Assembly (NCBI GenBank): GCA_016937035.1
Contig: JAFGWS010000178.1
Coordinates: 1 to 8,978, forward strand
Source: Pontiellaceae bacterium
GTDB lineage: Bacteria > Verrucomicrobiota > Kiritimatiellia > Kiritimatiellales > Pontiellaceae
DNA: 8,978 nt
Direction of reading: 5' to 3'
The position numbers and the translations under genes are program-made. Positions 1 to 6,544 of this stretch are shown here, piece after piece (the first letter of the stretch is position 1; each line of letters starts with the position of its first letter). Under the pieces are notes generated by a model. That model had not been told where the DNA came from. It did no database searches and saw only the letters and a program-made list of their open reading frames with translations.

Positions 1-42
1 GGCAAAACCCAATACTGCCGCGGTCAAAACTAGCTTTTTCAT
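1..42 (-). CDS. Start of a probable exported protein (partial, runs off the left edge)
   Basis: Only the first 14 codons are in the window, reading MKKLVLTAAVLGFA. A short basic start (two lysines) followed by a hydrophobic, alanine-rich stretch is how a Sec signal peptide or a type IV pilin-like leader begins, so the product is probably exported or membrane-anchored. The start is supported by a strong Shine-Dalgarno sequence, AAAGGAGT on the minus strand (AGGAG at 50-54), seven bases before the ATG. The gene lies downstream of the rhomboid gene on the same strand with about 120 bases between them, so it probably has its own promoter. The function cannot be told from this much sequence. Confidence 0.7.
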   Translation of the reverse strand, partial: MKKLVLTAAVLGFA

Positions 43-127
43 ATTTTTACTCCTTTAATCTAAGTGAACCCACTCCACTTATTGTCAGAGTTGATACACC
101 GATCTAATCGGGAAGGCAACAGGTTTT

Positions 128-164
128 TGATTTTTTTTTCCAAAAAAAGCTGGAGAAAAAATCA
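128..164 (-). terminator. A/T-rich inverted repeat over the rhomboid stop codon, possible terminator
   Basis: Positions 128-142 and 151-164 are complementary apart from one bulge and one mismatch, giving about 13 pairs around an 8-base loop. The outer end of the stem includes the rhomboid TGA stop. The stem is mostly A:T and no U-tract follows it on the minus strand, so it is not a classical intrinsic terminator. Its place at the gene end is the main argument for a role in 3'-end formation or mRNA stability. Confidence 0.3.
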
Positions 165-992
165 GCGGACTGCGCGCTTAAGCATTTCTCGTTCGCGAGG
201 CGTGAGTGCGCCCATCCCCTCTTTCCCGATTTTATCGAGAATTCGGTCAATTTCCTCTTTGGAGAGCGTCTGCTGGCGAGAGTGCGGAGCGTGCGGCGTT
301 GCCCCCCTTTTTTTGCCGGACCATTTTTGCTTCAGATTATCCAACAAATGCGGCTTGGCAATCGTCAGCGCATAGCAAAATCCGGCAATACCCCCGACCA
401 AGTGAGCCGCATTGGCGATTCCTCCGATTTTTGGATGCCCGATGGTTTCGGACAACTCCCAGAACGCCAAAATCATTGCCAACAACCATGCCCGAATCGG
501 AATAACAAACCAGAGAAGCAATTGAGCACGGGGATAGAGGGCAGCAAATGCTCCCAGAATGCCCATCACCGCACCGGAAGCGCCAACGCAGGCGGGATAT
601 TGGGTAAAAACGTGTCCAACTATTTCAATCGAATAAGGTTCCGCCATCAACGACCAACCCAAACCTCCAAGAATACCGCTTATATAGTAGAGCACAAAAA
701 AACGAAACGAGCCGAGCGTACGTTCCACCGTCGGCCCGATAAAAAACAGCCCGAGCATGTTTGAAAAGAGATGACCAAACGAGCCATGAACAAACATGTA
801 GGTAAAGAGCTGCCCAAAACCAAATGGCTCCTTATACCAATCCCCTTTGAGTGCAAACCAATCGGAGAGTCTTATTCCCCCGAAAGCTTCCAGAAAAAAA
901 ACAGCGACATTCACGATGAGCAGATATTTAACGGCCCACGTGACCCGACCGAAGATCCCGATATGGCCTGTTGAGTAGGGTTGATAATTCAT
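162..992 (-). CDS. Rhomboid family intramembrane serine protease
   Basis: A 276-residue polytopic membrane protein with the rhomboid signatures. Rhomboids cut substrate transmembrane segments inside the bilayer with a Ser-His dyad. The serine is in GASG (Ser139) and the histidine in NAAHLVGG (His197). The HGSFGHLFSN motif (69-78), which carries the loop-helix region and oxyanion-side residues, is intact, as is the ER pair (90-91) after it. Hydrophobic segments lie near residues 20-38, 60-90, 96-114, 134-152, 157-178 and 190-212, fitting a six-helix core. After about residue 215 comes a basic soluble tail ending in a short helical motif (LSKEEIDRILDKIG...LTPREREML) like the C-terminal extension of many bacterial rhomboids. 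The ATG is preceded by CAGGAA about five bases upstream. A -10-like TAGAAT (rc of 1050-1055) lies upstream but has no good -35 box. The substrate cannot be inferred. Confidence 0.93.
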   Translation of the reverse strand: MNYQPYSTGHIGIFGRVTWAVKYLLIVNVAVFFLEAFGGIRLSDWFALKGDWYKEPFGFGQLFTYMFVHGSFGHLFSNMLGLFFIGPTVERTLGSFRFFVLYYISGILGGLGWSLMAEPYSIEIVGHVFTQYPACVGASGAVMGILGAFAALYPRAQLLLWFVIPIRAWLLAMILAFWELSETIGHPKIGGIANAAHLVGGIAGFCYALTIAKPHLLDNLKQKWSGKKRGATPHAPHSRQQTLSKEEIDRILDKIGKEGMGALTPREREMLKRAVR

Positions 993-1098
993 AGTTGTTC
1001 CTGTTTTCGTGACCTTGAAGAGACCGCCGAGGAGCCCGATTCGTTGAAAATTCTACGACATAAGCGCACCTGAAATTCGATGATCAATGTAATTTGAA

Positions 1099-1173
1099 CA
1101 GAATAATCAGGACAGAATGATGCTCTGGAACCTTTCCTTCTAAGTCGAAAATTATTTTGTCCTAATCATTCTG
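1099..1173. repeat. 75-bp palindromic repeat, copy A (MITE/REP-like)
   Basis: Left arm 1099-1121 and right arm 1151-1173 are inverted copies of each other (19 of 23 positions pair), around a 29-base core (1122-1150) that begins GCTCTGGAA. Each arm holds two tandem CAGAATRAT-like motifs 14 bases apart, so the element carries four in two opposed pairs. The arm mismatches are all A/G or C/T differences, which read as G:U pairs on one strand or the other. The reverse complement of 6467-6541 matches it at 66 of 75 positions without gaps. No clear target-site duplication flanks it, and it encodes no protein. Confidence 0.85.
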
Positions 1174-1209
1174 CATCACCTTTTCTGGTTTGGCTCCGGC
1201 CTCGCTGCC

Positions 1210-1275
1210 TTAGGGCAGAATGATTTCTCTTCTTCTTTATATTAATTATTCTTCCCTAAAATCATTCTGCCTTAA
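1210..1275. repeat. Palindromic element C, related motif, 3' of the SNF2 gene
   Basis: Positions 1210-1226 (TTAGGGCAGAATGATTT) and 1259-1275 are reverse complements at 16 of 17 positions around a 32-base, pyrimidine- and A/T-rich loop. The arm contains the same CAGAATGATTT word as the 75-bp repeats, and inside the right arm a second AGAATAATT word follows at roughly the same spacing. The core is unrelated to copies A and B, so this is either a diverged family member or another family using the same end sequence. It begins 20 bases after the SNF2 stop codon and could fold in the SNF2 mRNA 3' end, but no U-tract follows. Confidence 0.65.
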
Positions 1276-1294
1276 TTCGTATCGCAGCGACACA

Positions 1295-4200
1295 TCAAAG
1301 ACTGAGCAGCTCCTGCACATCTTCCCAGGTCAGCTTCTGCATCACCTGTTCATCGGTGGTGAGCGCGGCATTAATAATGTCTTTTTTACGCGCCTGCATT
1401 TCGACCACCTTTTCTTCGACGGTTCCTTTTGCAATCAGCTTCACGCTGTACACTGTGCGTTTTTGACCGATTCGATGTGCACGATCGGTCGCCTGATCTT
1501 CAACCGCCGGATTCCACCACGGATCAAAGTGAATCACCATATCCGCGCCCGTCAGGTTTAAACCAGTACCGCCTGCTTTCAAGCTCATAAGGAATACCGG
1601 AATGGATCGATCCTTATTAAAGCTGCGCACCACATCCTGCCGGTCTTTGGTGCTGCCGTCGAGATAGCAGTATTTCAGTTCGCGGCGCTCCATCTCTTCC
1701 CTCAGAATGGCGAGCATGGAGGTGAACTGACTGAAGACGAGGACACGGTGTTTACTGTCAAGCGCTTCGTTAAGCAGCTCAAAAAACAGTTCCATCTTGG
1801 CGGACGGATGGCGGCTCTTTACGCCTTCGAGTTTGAGCAGACCAATGTGGTTACAGGTCTGACGCAGCCGCAGCAGCGTTTTGAGAATTTCCATGCGGCT
1901 CTTATTGAAGCCTTCCTTATCCACCATATCCGCGATCCGCTGTTTCGAATCTTCAAGAAGGCGGGTGTAAACGCGATGCTGATCCTGCGTGAGCTTGCAC
2001 GGCGCAATCTTTTCAATCTTCGGCGGAAGATCCTTGGCCACCTGCTTTTTCAGACGGCGCAGCAGGAATGGATGCAGCTTGCGCCGGAGCGTCAGCTGCG
2101 CATATTCAGAGGCTTCGCCGCCATTAAGAATCGGCAGCTCATAATGCTCATGAAACTCCTTATGCGCACCCAAATAACCGGGCATCAGGAAATCCATGAT
2201 TGACCAGAGATCGGTCACTCCGTTTTCAATCGGTGTTCCGGTGAGCACCAAGCGATGATCGGCCTTAATTTTTTTAGCAGAGAGCGCATTCTGCGTGGTG
2301 CGGTTTTTAATATGCTGCGCCTCATCGAGAATCGCGATGGAATAGGTATAGGTCAGATGCTTCTCGATATCGCGCCGGAGCAGCGCGTAGGAGGTAATCA
2401 CCAGATCACTTTTTTCCACCCGCTTCCATTTGCGATGGCGCTCCGTTCCGTGGAGCACCAGGACGTTGAGGTTCGGCGTAAATTTTTCGGCCTCTTCGCA
2501 CCAGTTATCCACCAGACTGGTTGGACAAACTACCAACGCAGGCTTTCCCCGATGGCTTTCCTCCGCCCGTTCGAGCTGAATCCACGCCAGCGTCTGCAGC
2601 GTTTTACCCAACCCCATTTCATCGGCCAGAATACCGCAGAAGCCGCGCTTTTCCAGAAAGCGGAGCCAATTCACGCCTTCGTGCTGATAGGAGCGCAGAG
2701 TGGCATTGAGGTGTTCGCTCAGCTTGACGATTTCAACCGTATCCTGCTCGTTCTGCTGGTGTGCTCTTTCCAGCCATTCCGGTTCCGCATCAAGCCTGCC
2801 GCTGTCGAGCGCATCGATCGACGACTGGATATAACTGCTGTAAATATTGCTGATACGGAAACTGCCTTCACCCTCTCCTGCACCGACGGAACAATCCTGA
2901 AAAACATCGAGCGCCTGCTGGATGGCATCGCCATCGAGCAGAATGGTCTTTCCGTTGCGTTCAATAAAGGAATCGCCTTTAGCGAGTGCATACTGAATAT
3001 CGGAATCGGAAATGCTCCCGGTCCCGACATCATACTCATAACTGACATCAAAATAGCTGCCGGAGTCCACCTCGCGAACATGTACGATGGGGGCAACGAT
3101 CTCGGTATTTTCTGCAAAAGGCTTAACGCGCCCTTCCAGTTCAACCTCAATCCCCATACGGCGGAGTCGTGGAACGCCGCTGCCGAGAAAGTTGAGCACC
3201 TCGCGCGGACCTACAATATTACGCAGCGTATCGCCCGCACGGCCGATAAATCCGGCCTGCGCCAGCTTTTCGACCCCGGCCTTTTCATACGCCATATTGC
3301 GAATGCGATAACGCAGCAGATCCTTCGGGTCGGGAATGGCAAAATTACCGCGCATATCCGCACGCCCCGCCACCAACTCGACTTCATCCGTATAGCGGGC
3401 ATACAACGTGGCCGACAGCGATGCCGGGCTCCCTTTGACCAGCAGGCGGAAATATACCTTGGCCGGCTTCATCTGGAAGAGGTCGGGCGTAATCTCGGTG
3501 CGTACCTGAACCAGCCGCTCCAACTGCGGAAGATCGGTCATGATAAACGAAGGCACCAATTCCCGGGGAATCCGCACCGTCCCCTGATAAACATCCCAAT
3601 GTTTTTTCGGCAAAACCGCATTGAGCGGCCAAAACTGTCCCGCGTTGAACACCCAGCCGCTGTTTTCAGTAATGATGTAACTCGCAAAAAGTTCCATCTG
3701 CCGACCGGGGAGCTCCGCGGTTACACTCAGCAGCAGTTCGCCCGTCTCTCGGTCCATATCCATATTGACAATCGCGTCCACCGCGCTGCCGTTCACCGGG
3801 AACCCTTTAGCGACACCCTGCTGAAAAATCTTTTTCCCATGGAGCGCCCGCAGCAACCGAATAAAAGCATGGAGCGGGATCTGCGTGCTGGAGGGAGCCG
3901 GACCACCGCACAGCTCTTCCAACGTAGAGAGCACAATTTCGTCCACGCGCGGAAACAAATACGGCACATCCGTCGGCACATCCGCAATCGGGGTTCGGTC
4001 CTTCTCGGTTTCGACAAAAATCCGCAGCCCAACGCGGTCCGCCCTTACCTGCTCATGCCAGTTTTCAGCCAGCTCAACCACCAGATTGGCTTTTACCGCG
4101 CCGGGATCATTCTTCTGACCGCGCTTAATATATTTTTTATCCGCGCCTTTGGCGATACGTTCAATCCGCCGCATGCCGGCAATCGCCTGTTCATCGCGCT

Positions 4201-4498
4201 CCGGCTTGGCATTCTGGCGAAGCATCGCCAAGCCCATCGCCACCAAATGGGAGCAAATCAGCCCGCACTCCCGATTATCGCGACACGGGCAGTGGTTTTC
4301 GACGAGCCCGTTCTTCAGAATCTCAAATTTGCTGCGCATACCGCGCGGCCCCAGACTGAGCGCACCAACAACATAAGGATGCTCATACGAAACCCGCTCG
4401 ACCACCCCGCGATCAAACAGCGCACGACCGTCCCGAAAGGCACGCCATCCGGCCCAATCCTTTAGCGTTTTCTCTGTAAATGGAAGCTTTTCACCCAT
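1295..4498 (-). CDS. SWIM zinc-finger SNF2-family DNA-dependent ATPase/helicase
   Basis: A 1067-residue SWI2/SNF2 protein from the ATG at 4498. An in-frame TTG at 4552 would add 18 residues; the ATG is preferred as the stronger start codon, though its purine-rich upstream GAGAAAG is only a weak ribosome site. Near the N-terminus is a SWIM finger, CPC...CSH (Cys70, Cys72, Cys82, His84), a nucleic-acid or protein-binding module. A long region (about 90-590) has no motif I recognise. The ATPase follows: motif I DEMGLGKT (626-633), motif II DEAQ (725-728), motif [12 protein letters not shown], then the helicase C lobe with [31 protein letters not shown] and motif [10 protein letters not shown] (1005-1012). 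All catalytic motifs are intact, so it should be an active translocase that remodels protein-DNA complexes rather than unwinding DNA. Bacterial members of this SWIM-SNF2 architecture have poorly known roles. It is transcribed divergently from panD. Confidence 0.95.
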   Translation of the reverse strand: MGEKLPFTEKTLKDWAGWRAFRDGRALFDRGVVERVSYEHPYVVGALSLGPRGMRSKFEILKNGLVENHCPCRDNRECGLICSHLVAMGLAMLRQNAKPERDEQAIAGMRRIERIAKGADKKYIKRGQKNDPGAVKANLVVELAENWHEQVRADRVGLRIFVETEKDRTPIADVPTDVPYLFPRVDEIVLSTLEELCGGPAPSSTQIPLHAFIRLLRALHGKKIFQQGVAKGFPVNGSAVDAIVNMDMDRETGELLLSVTAELPGRQMELFASYIITENSGWVFNAGQFWPLNAVLPKKHWDVYQGTVRIPRELVPSFIMTDLPQLERLVQVRTEITPDLFQMKPAKVYFRLLVKGSPASLSATLYARYTDEVELVAGRADMRGNFAIPDPKDLLRYRIRNMAYEKAGVEKLAQAGFIGRAGDTLRNIVGPREVLNFLGSGVPRLRRMGIEVELEGRVKPFAENTEIVAPIVHVREVDSGSYFDVSYEYDVGTGSISDSDIQYALAKGDSFIERNGKTILLDGDAIQQALDVFQDCSVGAGEGEGSFRISNIYSSYIQSSIDALDSGRLDAEPEWLERAHQQNEQDTVEIVKLSEHLNATLRSYQHEGVNWLRFLEKRGFCGILADEMGLGKTLQTLAWIQLERAEESHRGKPALVVCPTSLVDNWCEEAEKFTPNLNVLVLHGTERHRKWKRVEKSDLVITSYALLRRDIEKHLTYTYSIAILDEAQHIKNRTTQNALSAKKIKADHRLVLTGTPIENGVTDLWSIMDFLMPGYLGAHKEFHEHYELPILNGGEASEYAQLTLRRKLHPFLLRRLKKQVAKDLPPKIEKIAPCKLTQDQHRVYTRLLEDSKQRIADMVDKEGFNKSRMEILKTLLRLRQTCNHIGLLKLEGVKSRHPSAKMELFFELLNEALDSKHRVLVFSQFTSMLAILREEMERRELKYCYLDGSTKDRQDVVRSFNKDRSIPVFLMSLKAGGTGLNLTGADMVIHFDPWWNPAVEDQATDRAHRIGQKRTVYSVKLIAKGTVEEKVVEMQARKKDIINAALTTDEQVMQKLTWEDVQELLSL

Positions 4499-4568
4499 TA
4501 ATAATTTTCTTTCTCGCTGAAAATGGATTCCATTCTCTCCAATTTCATCCAAATTACCACAAAAAAGG

Positions 4569-4590
4569 GAGTCTAACTTCGGCCAGACTC
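4569..4590. other. Short inverted repeat in the divergent SNF2/panD intergenic region
   Basis: GAGTCT (4569-4574) and AGACTC (4585-4590) are perfect inverted copies with a 10-base spacer. The site lies between the divergent SNF2 and panD starts, where an operator or a 5' leader hairpin could sit. A 6-base stem can occur by chance, so the role is only a suggestion. Confidence 0.2.
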
Positions 4591-4668
4591 AGAGAAAATG
4601 CACAGCTCGACCCCTTTCTACCTGAAATCCCTCCGCAATTTCACTCAAAAATAGCATTAAATGAGAGG

Positions 4669-4697
4669 TTGACGAAAACAGGGACGACGCACATGAT
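4669..4697 (+). promoter_or_regulatory. Probable sigma70-type promoter of panD
   Basis: TTGACG (4669-4674) matches five of six bases of the -35 consensus. After a 17-base spacer, CATGAT (4692-4697) matches four of six bases of the -10 consensus. Transcription would begin near 4704, leaving a leader of about 19 bases that contains the panD ribosome-binding site. The promoter would serve panD and the overlapping methyltransferase gene. Confidence 0.45.
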
Positions 4698-4722
4698 GCG
4701 CGCCTTTCAAAAGGGAAGACCT

Positions 4723-5076
4723 ATGCAGCGAATCATGAAAAAATCGAAGATGCACACCGCCACCATCACGGGGCTGGAGCTTTACTATGAAGGCAGCATC
4801 ACCATCGACCGGAACCTCCTTGACCTGACTGACATTCTTCCCGGCGAACAAGTACAGGTGGTTAACCTCAACAACGGCCAGCGCTTTGTCACGTATGCGA
4901 TTCCCGGTGAACGCGGTTCCGGAGCCATTGAACTCAACGGCCCCGCCGCTCGGCTTGCCTCGCTCGGCGACAAAGTGATCATCATTTCCTACGCTCACTA
5001 CGACGATGCTGAAGCAAGGACACTGGAACCCATTGTGGTCTTCCTTGATCAGGACAACCGTCCTGTCTGCAAATGA
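4723..5076 (+). CDS. panD: Aspartate 1-decarboxylase (pyruvoyl-dependent proenzyme)
   Basis: Encodes a 117-residue PanD, which decarboxylates L-aspartate to beta-alanine, the amine half of pantothenate and so a CoA precursor. The family is made as a proenzyme that cleaves itself at Gly24-Ser25, turning the serine into the pyruvoyl cofactor. The sequence has YYEGS with Gly24-Ser25 at exactly those positions. It also has Lys9, His11, Arg54, Thr57, Tyr58 and Asn72 of the active site, and ERGSG, NGPAARL and GDKVIIISY as in Bacillus-type enzymes. This residue register fixes the start at ATG 4723, which follows AAGGGAAG (4711-4718). The reading frame stays open upstream to 4480, but that extension is not PanD-like and overlaps the promoter. 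The length is normal, slightly shorter at the C-terminus than the 126-127 residues of E. coli and Bacillus. The stop overlaps the next start (ATGA). Confidence 0.95.
   Translation: MQRIMKKSKMHTATITGLELYYEGSITIDRNLLDLTDILPGEQVQVVNLNNGQRFVTYAIPGERGSGAIELNGPAARLASLGDKVIIISYAHYDDAEARTLEPIVVFLDQDNRPVCK
5050..5065 (+). promoter_or_regulatory. Hairpin at the end of panD, before the methyltransferase start
   Basis: CAGGAC (5050-5055) and GTCCTG (5060-5065) form a perfect 6-bp stem with a 4-base AACC loop, ending seven bases before the downstream ATG at 5073. No Shine-Dalgarno sequence lies between the hairpin and that ATG; the only AGGA is inside the stem. A ribosome finishing panD would melt the stem, so the arrangement suits translational coupling through the ATGA overlap. 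Confidence 0.4.
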
Positions 5077-6221
5077 GCGACTATCTCTATCAGCGGACCC
5101 GTCAATATTTCGGGCAACTCTCTTCCGGTGCCGAAAAATGCGGCGAACAGGAACTCCGGGAACTCGGCGCGACAAACATTAAACCCGGCTACCTCGGCGT
5201 CTATTTCCGTGCCGACCAGCGGACCCTGTACCGCATCGTCTACTGCTCCCGCATATTCACGCGCTTCCTCGCGCCGCTGATTGCGTTCGACTGCCACTCG
5301 TCGAAATATCTCCACAAAACCGCGCAAAACATTAACTGGGCCGACTTCCTCACGCTCACCAAAACCTTTGCCATCACCGCCAACGTCGCCGACAGCAACA
5401 TCCGCAACTCTCAATATGCCGGACAGGTGCTCAAAGACGCCATCGTCGACCAATTCCGCGAAAAATACGGCGAGCGCCCCAGCGTCGACACCCGCAACCC
5501 CGACCTCCAGCTCAATCTGTATATCCACGAAAACAAAGCGCGCATCAGCGTTGATCTCGGCGGCGGATCGCTCCACAAACGCGGCTACCGCGCCGAATCC
5601 GTCGAAGCGCCCATGCAGGAAACCCTCGCCGCCGCCATCCTCCGACTCTCCGAATGGAACGGCGAGCGCCCGCTCTACGACCCCTTCTGCGGTTCCGGCA
5701 CCCTGCTCTGCGAAGCGCACATGAAAGCCGCCCGCATTCCTGCCGCCTTCCTCCGTAAAAAATTTGGATTCCTGCGCCTGCCCGACTTCGACGCCGCCGT
5801 GTGGAATCAGGTCAAAACTCAGACCAACGCAGAGATTAAAGAAGCGACGGCCGCGAGTTTGATTACTGGAAGCGACATTAACGCCGAAGCCGTTAAGGCC
5901 GTACGCACCAACCGAAAGGCCCTGCCCGGCGGAGAGGAAATCAAAGTGCGTCGCGCCGATTTCCACAATCTCGAAGGCTTTAACAACACCACCATCGTCA
6001 CCAACCCGCCCTACGGCATCCGCCTCGGAAACGCTGAAGAGACCGCTCTGCTGCTCAAAGAATTCGGAGATTTCCTCAAACAGCGCTGCACCGGCTCCAC
6101 CGCCTTCATCTATTACGGCGAACCCACGCTCGTAAAAAAACTCGGCCTCAAACCCGAATGGAAACAGCCCCTGCGAGCCGGCGGCCTCGACGGCACCCTC
6201 TGCAAATACGAGCTGTATTAA
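5073..6221 (+). CDS. THUMP-domain class I SAM-dependent RNA methyltransferase (RlmL-like)
   Basis: A 382-residue methyltransferase of the family formed by the RlmL half of E. coli RlmKL and by its stand-alone relatives, which add a methyl group from S-adenosylmethionine to N2 of a guanosine in 23S rRNA. The N-terminal part (about 1-165) is the ferredoxin-like/THUMP RNA-binding region. The family signature LHKRGYR is at 167-173. The Rossmann methyltransferase domain has the SAM-binding motif DPFCGSGT (203-210), an acidic SDINAEAV strand (267-274) and the catalytic NPPYG (311-315). All are intact and the length is usual for single-domain members; the RlmK half is absent. The start overlaps the panD stop as ATGA and has no Shine-Dalgarno of its own, so it is probably translated by coupling. 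The target nucleoside is inferred from the family only. No clear intrinsic terminator follows the TAA. Confidence 0.92.
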   Translation: MSDYLYQRTRQYFGQLSSGAEKCGEQELRELGATNIKPGYLGVYFRADQRTLYRIVYCSRIFTRFLAPLIAFDCHSSKYLHKTAQNINWADFLTLTKTFAITANVADSNIRNSQYAGQVLKDAIVDQFREKYGERPSVDTRNPDLQLNLYIHENKARISVDLGGGSLHKRGYRAESVEAPMQETLAAAILRLSEWNGERPLYDPFCGSGTLLCEAHMKAARIPAAFLRKKFGFLRLPDFDAAVWNQVKTQTNAEIKEATAASLITGSDINAEAVKAVRTNRKALPGGEEIKVRRADFHNLEGFNNTTIVTNPPYGIRLGNAEETALLLKEFGDFLKQRCTGSTAFIYYGEPTLVKKLGLKPEWKQPLRAGGLDGTLCKYELY

Positions 6222-6242
6222 GAAAAGCCCTTCACCCCGTCT

Positions 6243-6440
6243 TTAGGCGGCGGATATCGCGCGCACTTCCCGGCTCAACTGATCGCCGATCTTATCCTTT
6301 TCCACTTCCAAATCATAGTGGGACTGTAGATTGAGCCAAAACTGAGGTGTTGTACCAAAATATTCAGCCAACCGAAGAGCCGTATTGGCCGAAACAGCAC
6401 GCTTCCCATGCACAATTTCAACATTCCCTGCGAGCCCGTC
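6243..6440 (-). pseudogene. HigA-type antitoxin remnant, 5' end lost
   Basis: The minus strand encodes 65 residues ending in TAA that match the C-terminal two thirds of HigA antitoxins (Xre-type helix-turn-helix proteins that bind HigB toxin and repress their operon). The typical run EIVHGKRAVS, ALRLAEYFGT, PQFWLNLQ and HYDL is clear. Upstream of VEIVHGKR the similarity stops: the first helices of the HTH are missing, no ATG, GTG or TTG precedes the homologous part, and the frame meets TGA at 6534-6536 inside palindromic repeat B. No HigB toxin gene is next to it. The remnant ends 22 bases from the convergent methyltransferase stop. A small frameshift near 6420 could account for part of the lost similarity. 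Being minus-strand and 3' of the LRR gene, it is probably an inactive relic. Confidence 0.75.
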
Positions 6441-6466
6441 GCTCCATATAAAACAGATACGCGAAA

Positions 6467-6541
6467 CAGAATAATTAGGACAAAATAATTTCCGACGTAG
6501 AAGGCAAGATTCCAGAGCATTATTCTGTCCAAATCATTCTG
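6467..6541. repeat. 75-bp palindromic repeat, copy B (inverted relative to copy A)
   Basis: Arms 6467-6489 and 6519-6541 are inverted copies (20 of 23 pair) around a 29-base core, 6490-6518. The reverse complement aligns without gaps to 1099-1173 at 66 of 75 positions; the core differs at four positions and one arm at only one. It ends three bases from the stop codon of the LRR gene and starts 26 bases from the recognisable antitoxin sequence. It could act as a 3' hairpin for the LRR mRNA, and its insertion may have removed the start of the antitoxin gene. Confidence 0.85.
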
Positions 6542-6544
6542 TTA

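Noticed and set aside
99..111. Perfect 5-bp inverted repeat CCGAT-CTA-ATCGG upstream of the leftmost gene
   Set aside because: It is too short to separate from chance, and no promoter could be placed firmly around it.
1099..1275. A CRISPR array or iteron-type origin from the repeated CAGAATRAT words
   Set aside because: The words occur in opposed pairs within palindromes, without regular spacers, cas genes, or a replication initiator gene nearby.
1220..1561. A 113-codon plus-strand frame starting in palindrome C
   Set aside because: It lies mostly antisense to the conserved C-terminal helicase motifs and has no ribosome site or recognisable product.
2255..4465. A 736-codon open frame on the plus strand, antisense to the SNF2 gene
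   Set aside because: It mirrors the codon pattern of the SNF2 gene, whose protein carries every helicase motif. The antisense translation has no recognisable domain and no good ribosome site.
4480..4722. An in-frame N-terminal extension of PanD
   Set aside because: PanD residue numbering (Gly24-Ser25, Arg54, Tyr58, Asn72) and a good ribosome site place the start at 4723. The upstream stretch holds the promoter and the SNF2 5' region.
5049..5966. A 305-codon open frame on the minus strand, antisense to the methyltransferase
   Set aside because: The G/A/E/V-rich translation is typical of the reverse of a GC-biased coding frame, and the plus-strand gene has clear family motifs.
6222..6242. A terminator between the methyltransferase and the convergent antitoxin remnant
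   Set aside because: No convincing stem with a following T-tract is present in this 21-base gap.
6275..6532. An 85-codon minus-strand frame across the antitoxin remnant and repeat B
   Set aside because: It starts inside the palindromic repeat and reads the antitoxin region in the wrong frame; the HigA similarity is in another frame.
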